11,015 nt of DNA from Gammaproteobacteria bacterium. GTDB taxonomy: Bacteria > Pseudomonadota > Gammaproteobacteria > Nitrosococcales > Methylophagaceae. Within the stretch, counting starts at the first letter, position 1. Every line of letters starts with the position of its first letter. Below are positions 8,186 to 11,015 of the stretch, in pieces. The position numbers and the translations under genes are program-made. Under the pieces are notes generated by a model, which was not told the DNA's origin, did no database searches, and worked only from the letters and a program-made list of their open reading frames with translations. The DNA lies in assembly GCA_002402245.1 (NCBI GenBank), contig NVVP01000068.1:1-11015 (forward strand), in the 5' to 3' direction.

Positions 8186-9263
8186 CGTTCTCCACCAGTA
8201 AATTATCGTTATGTTTTTGTTTGTAGATTAATACATCCGCTAAAATTGATTCAAATAAGGGCACTAGCTCAGGATCAAAATGATGGCCGCTTTCTTTGTT
8301 AATAAGGATCATTGCCTCCTCAACAGACCAGGCTTTTTTATAAGGGCGCTCAGAGGTTAAAGCATCAAACACATCACAAATAGCACAGATACGCCCTTCT
8401 AGCGGTATTTCTTCACCTGAAATACCATAGGGGTAACCACTACCATCCCATTTTTCATGATGTGTTAAGGCAATATTTCGTGCTGTTTTCATTAGCGGCA
8501 CATCATCACTGCCTGATAACAGTTCATAGCCTCGAATAACGTGAGTTTTCATTATTTCCCATTCTTCAGCATTTAGCTTACCCGGTTTAAGTAGCACATA
8601 ATCAGGAATCGCTATTTTGCCAATATCATGCATCGGGGCGGCAAGAAAAATAAGCTCAACTTCTGAGTCTGGTAAGCCTTTTGCTATGGCAAGCAGGCGG
8701 CTGTATTGACTCATTCTTATAATATGGTTGCCGGTTTCATTATCTTTATATTCTGCTGCTTGGCCTAAACGCTCAATTACTTCATAACGACTTCGTTCTA
8801 TTTCAGCTGTGCGGAGTTTGACTTTTTGTTCTAATATTTCGTTCTGATTACGAAGTTGAGTATGCAGCAAGCGAACTTCAAGGATATTGTGGATTCGTTG
8901 TAGTACTTCTAAACGATCAAAGGGTTTGGTTAGAAAGTCCTTGGCACCAATTTCTAGAGATCTTACCCGAGTATCTTTAGTTAATTCTGCTGTAAGCACT
9001 AAAATAGGTAAATAGTCATCGGTAATCGCTTCATTAAGTAAGGCCATTACTTCAAAACCATCAAGGTGTGGCATGCGAATATCAAGTAATAAAATATCGA
9101 TATTATGTTCAAGGAAGAGAGGCACAGCTTCGCGTGAATCGATGGTTGAGAATACATTCTCATAGCCATCTTGTTTGAGGATTTTTTCTAGCAACTTAAT
9201 GTTAACAATTTGATCGTCAACAATCAGTATATTAGCTGCTTTAGTGTTAATTTCCGTCTGCAT
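8154..9263 (-). CDS. Response regulator with HD-GYP output (c-di-GMP phosphodiesterase, RpfG-like)
   Basis: A 369-residue protein counted from ATG 9263. The receiver (about 10-130) is complete: D16/D17, acceptor D61 in LLLDIRMPHLDG, T91 and K114. A coiled-coil linker (about 133-165) leads to an HD-GYP domain (about 165-350) with H180, HDIGK (H212/D213), H241, HHEKWDGSGYP (H268/H269, D273, G276-Y277-P278) and DVFDALTSERPYKKAW. These are the metal- and substrate-binding residues of active HD-GYP enzymes, which hydrolyse cyclic-di-GMP to pGpG or GMP, so activity is expected, probably controlled by phosphorylation of D61. No GGDEF domain is fused or nearby. This is the first cassette gene. An in-frame GTG at 9275 would add four residues (MIYR); neither start has a strong ribosome site, and I chose the ATG. 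The stop lies within the start of the next gene. Confidence 0.94.
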   Translation of the reverse strand: MQTEINTKAANILIVDDQIVNIKLLEKILKQDGYENVFSTIDSREAVPLFLEHNIDILLLDIRMPHLDGFEVMALLNEAITDDYLPILVLTAELTKDTRVRSLEIGAKDFLTKPFDRLEVLQRIHNILEVRLLHTQLRNQNEILEQKVKLRTAEIERSRYEVIERLGQAAEYKDNETGNHIIRMSQYSRLLAIAKGLPDSEVELIFLAAPMHDIGKIAIPDYVLLKPGKLNAEEWEIMKTHVIRGYELLSGSDDVPLMKTARNIALTHHEKWDGSGYPYGISGEEIPLEGRICAICDVFDALTSERPYKKAWSVEEAMILINKESGHHFDPELVPLFESILADVLIYKQKHNDNLLVENDEQATQNTYS

Positions 9264-9305
9264 GCGATATATCACTAACCCCGTATTCTAATTTGGTTCG
9301 AATAG

Positions 9306-9331
9306 CTAAAAATTATAGCATCAATTTTTAG
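9306..9331. repeat. Perfect 9-bp AT-rich inverted repeat overlapping the cassette promoter
   Basis: CTAAAAATT (9306-9314) and AATTTTTAG (9323-9331) are exact inverted copies separated by eight bases. The repeat surrounds and partly includes the -10 element of the cassette promoter. It could be an operator for a dimeric regulator or simply AT-rich chance symmetry. As a hairpin it has no G-C-rich stem and no following U run on the minus strand, so I do not call it a terminator of the bactofilin gene. Confidence 0.5.
9312..9320 (-). promoter_or_regulatory. Extended -10 promoter of the five-gene signalling cassette
   Basis: The minus strand reads TGCTATAAT, a perfect extended -10 (TGn followed by TATAAT). 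No good -35 hexamer is found 16-18 bp upstream, which is tolerated in extended -10 promoters. Transcription would begin near 9304, leaving a leader of about 40 bases before ATG 9263. It lies in the 76-88 bp between the bactofilin stop and the first cassette gene, and fits a separate transcription unit starting there. Confidence 0.6.
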
Positions 9332-9351
9332 TTGAGGACGAGCAGGCTTAG

Positions 9352-9786
9352 TTATTCTGGAGGTAGTCGAAGATTGTTTTTATCATCAATGACTTCGTGA
9401 TCTATATTGAGAATATCATCATTACCTTCAGCAACATGAATCAGTTGTCCATTGATCTCGGCACCCACAGCCATCTCAAGCAGGTGGTAATACACATTGC
9501 CATGGATTTTAGCTTGTGGGGCTAATTCAAGATGTTGTGATGCATAAATATTACCGGTGATGGTACCGTTAATCACCATATTCGGTGCTTTAACTTCACC
9601 TTTAAGACGGCCTTGCTCACTAAGAGTCAGCACCGCATTTTCATCTTTAGTGCTGATGTTGCCTGTGATGCTGCCATCAACACGTAAGCCACCACTAAAA
9701 TTTACATTGCCCTCGATATCTGTATTTTGGCCTATTAAAGTATCAAGTCGGCTTGAATTCTTTTTGCGTTTATCCTTTTTGAACAT
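9352..9786 (-). CDS. Bactofilin (polymer-forming cytoskeletal protein)
   Basis: A 144-residue protein with a basic N-terminus (MFKKDKRKKN) and a bactofilin core at about 15-117: TLIGQNTDIEGNVNFSGGL, VDGSITGNI, GRLKGEVKAPNMVINGTITGNI, then KIHGNVYYHLLEMAVGAEINGQL. The repeating hydrophobic/glycine pattern is typical of the right-handed beta-helix that stacks into nucleotide-free filaments at the inner membrane. Bactofilins support local cell-wall synthesis, shape or appendage placement; the role here cannot be told from sequence. The acidic tail is short. The start at ATG 9786 is supported by TTAAGGTG four bases upstream. The DUF6776-type gene ends 20 bp before it, so the two are probably co-transcribed with argC. 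From general knowledge the same pair lies between argC and erpA in Pseudomonas. Confidence 0.93.
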   Translation of the reverse strand: MFKKDKRKKNSSRLDTLIGQNTDIEGNVNFSGGLRVDGSITGNISTKDENAVLTLSEQGRLKGEVKAPNMVINGTITGNIYASQHLELAPQAKIHGNVYYHLLEMAVGAEINGQLIHVAEGNDDILNIDHEVIDDKNNLRLPPE

Positions 9787-9806
9787 ACAGCACCTTAAGT
9801 ATTGAG

Positions 9807-10508
9807 TTATTTAGGCGATAATTGCCATTTAAATTCACGAGTTAGTGTGGTCTTTTTATTCTGTACTAGTGTTACTTTTATGCTGATAGGCAATGCATTT
9901 TCATTCAGTTTTATTTGGCCTTCAAGCACTCGAACATGACGTAAATTTAAGTCATGCGATTCTAATTTTTGCTGTTCTATTGTGCCATTATTATCAATAC
10001 TTAGCACCATGCGGATACTGCCTTGAATGGGCTTATTAATTTTCTTACCTTGGGTGATGACCAGTCGGTAACGAATAAGGTCCGAAGCTTCAGTATCTTG
10101 ATAGAGTTTTAACTCTTTTATTTGTAATTTACTACTTGTTTGCCCTTGGGTGATAGACTGATAAAAAAGTAGGTCTTTATCCTGTAACAGTTGGCTCTGC
10201 TGTAATTCAGCTAAGTTTAGCTGTAATTGTTCAATGGTGGCTTGCTGAATGGCTATTTCAGAGCGCTGTTGAATAAGGTGAGTCTGTAAGCTGTTATTTT
10301 CCTGTTCAAATATCTGCGCTTGTTGTTGTTTGTCTTGAGCTACCTGTTCAAGCTGAGCACTTTTACTTTTTAACGCCTGAAATTCTTCATTATCGGTACA
10401 ACTAATCCACCACTGAATAAGAAAACCAGCGAATACGGCAATAATAACCATGAGTACGCTACGATACGGCTTTGGTTGGTGAATAATGTGTTTAGCTAAT
10501 GATGACAT
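9807..10508 (-). CDS. DUF6776-type membrane-anchored coiled-coil protein of unknown function
   Basis: A 233-residue protein in three parts: a short cytoplasmic N-terminus and one membrane helix (about 17-35, SVLMVIIAVFAGFLIQWW); a Gln-rich coiled coil (about 41-112); and a C-terminal beta-rich domain (about 127-230) containing LQIKELKLYQ, IRYRLVITQGKK and GSIRMVLSID. The topology suggests that most of the protein lies in the periplasm. I recognise it as the conserved hypothetical that sits between argC and the bactofilin in many gammaproteobacteria; its function is not known. Together with a bactofilin it may serve as a membrane or envelope partner of the filament, but this is only inference from position. 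ATG 10508 starts six bases after the argC stop with no evident ribosome site, suggesting translational coupling to argC. Confidence 0.8.
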   Translation of the reverse strand: MSSLAKHIIHQPKPYRSVLMVIIAVFAGFLIQWWISCTDNEEFQALKSKSAQLEQVAQDKQQQAQIFEQENNSLQTHLIQQRSEIAIQQATIEQLQLNLAELQQSQLLQDKDLLFYQSITQGQTSSKLQIKELKLYQDTEASDLIRYRLVITQGKKINKPIQGSIRMVLSIDNNGTIEQQKLESHDLNLRHVRVLEGQIKLNENALPISIKVTLVQNKKTTLTREFKWQLSPK

Positions 10509-10514
10509 TATGGG

Positions 10515-11015
10515 TTATGGCAGTGCGGCAATCAGGTCGATGGCGGTTGATTCTTCAAAGCCAAACATAATATTCATACATTGAACTGCCTGCCCTGATG
10601 CACCTTTAACTAAATTATCGATAACAGATAAAATCACCACTGTATCACCGCCTTTAGGCTGGTGAACGGCAATTCGACAGGTATTGGCTCCTCGAACACT
10701 ACGTGTTTCTGGATGAGAGTTCGCAGGTAATACATCTACAAATGGCTCGTCAGCATAATGCTGCTCAAATAAGGACTGTAAATCGACGTCTTTTGTTAAG
10801 CGGGCATATAAGGTGGCATGAATACCGCGAATCATTGGGGTTAAATGAGGCACAAAGGTGAGTTTAACCTCACTATCTGTGACGCGGTTTAAACCTTGTT
10901 CTATTTCAGGCAAGTGACGATGGCCTGATACCGCATAGGCTTTCATATTTTCAGATGATTCAGAAAATAATGCACCGACAGAAGCCTTACGACCAGCACC
11001 ACTAACCCCTGATTT
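10515..11015 (-). CDS. argC: N-acetyl-gamma-glutamyl-phosphate reductase ArgC, C-terminal part
   Basis: The frame runs off the right edge; 166 residues up to the TAA stop are present, roughly the last half. ArgC reduces N-acetylglutamyl-phosphate to the semialdehyde with NADPH in arginine synthesis. The segment opens with KSGVSGAGRK, the family signature, followed by SGHRHLPEIEQGL, which holds the conserved catalytic His, then FVPHLTPMIRGIHATLY and DNLVKGASGQAVQCMN. The catalytic Cys and the N-terminal NADP-binding domain lie outside the window. The Met at 10946 (MKAYAVSGH) is internal, because the signature continues upstream of it in the same frame. The next gene starts six bases after the stop, making this the head of an argC / DUF6776 / bactofilin unit. 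Confidence 0.96.
   Translation of the reverse strand, partial: KSGVSGAGRKASVGALFSESSENMKAYAVSGHRHLPEIEQGLNRVTDSEVKLTFVPHLTPMIRGIHATLYARLTKDVDLQSLFEQHYADEPFVDVLPANSHPETRSVRGANTCRIAVHQPKGGDTVVILSVIDNLVKGASGQAVQCMNIMFGFEESTAIDLIAALP

Noticed and set aside
624..9351. Cassette as a recent mobile element
   Set aside because: No transposase, integrase, tRNA target or matching terminal or direct repeats are visible; loose similarity between the two flanks (TTTTTAGTTGAG against TTTTTGTAGTTAGAG) is too weak.
10515..10946. A separate 143-residue protein starting at the Met at 10946
   Set aside because: The frame continues upstream to the window edge with the ArgC signature KSGVSGAGR, so the Met is internal.

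Overview
The window carries gammaproteobacterial DNA, AT-rich by eye (roughly 40% GC). This rests on the protein family types (MnmE, ErpA, ArgC, a DUF6776-like protein, a bactofilin) and on the argC / DUF6776 / bactofilin / erpA gene order, which from general knowledge occurs in Pseudomonas and relatives. I cannot name the genus. Apart from the end of mnmE at the left edge, every gene lies on the minus strand, so the text below follows transcription from right to left.

Housekeeping block, right part: the C-terminal part of argC (arginine biosynthesis, open at the right edge) is followed closely by a single-pass membrane coiled-coil protein of DUF6776 type and a bactofilin (polymer-forming cytoskeletal protein). 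Housekeeping block, left part: erpA (A-type iron-sulfur carrier) has its own promoter and converges on the 3' end of mnmE (tRNA U34 modification GTPase).

Between the bactofilin and erpA sits a compact five-gene signalling cassette of about 8.5 kb. In order of transcription it encodes: a receiver/HD-GYP response regulator (cyclic-di-GMP phosphodiesterase type); a receiver/PP2C-SpoIIE response regulator (RsbU-like phosphatase type); a soluble receiver-receiver-histidine kinase whose first receiver lacks the phospho-acceptor Asp; a membrane histidine kinase with a periplasmic CHASE sensor and two PAS domains; and a second membrane histidine kinase with an unclassified six-helix membrane sensor and two PAS domains. 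Gene junctions range from a 32-bp overlap to 30-bp gaps, so it looks like one operon. A clear extended -10 element (TGCTATAAT) lies just upstream of the first gene, inside a perfect 9-bp inverted repeat.

The three kinases share closely similar H, N and G boxes, and the two membrane kinases are near-duplicates from the first PAS domain onward with different sensors in front. My reading is that several inputs (periplasmic ligand, membrane state, cytoplasmic PAS signals) feed two outputs: lowering c-di-GMP and dephosphorylating an unseen partner-switch protein. No GGDEF cyclase, STAS antagonist or anti-sigma kinase is encoded here, so the targets must lie elsewhere. The individual families are known. 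What deserves attention is their combination, the degenerate receiver, the sensor swap and the position inside a conserved housekeeping neighbourhood. No RNA genes, CRISPR arrays, transposases or insertion sequences were seen.
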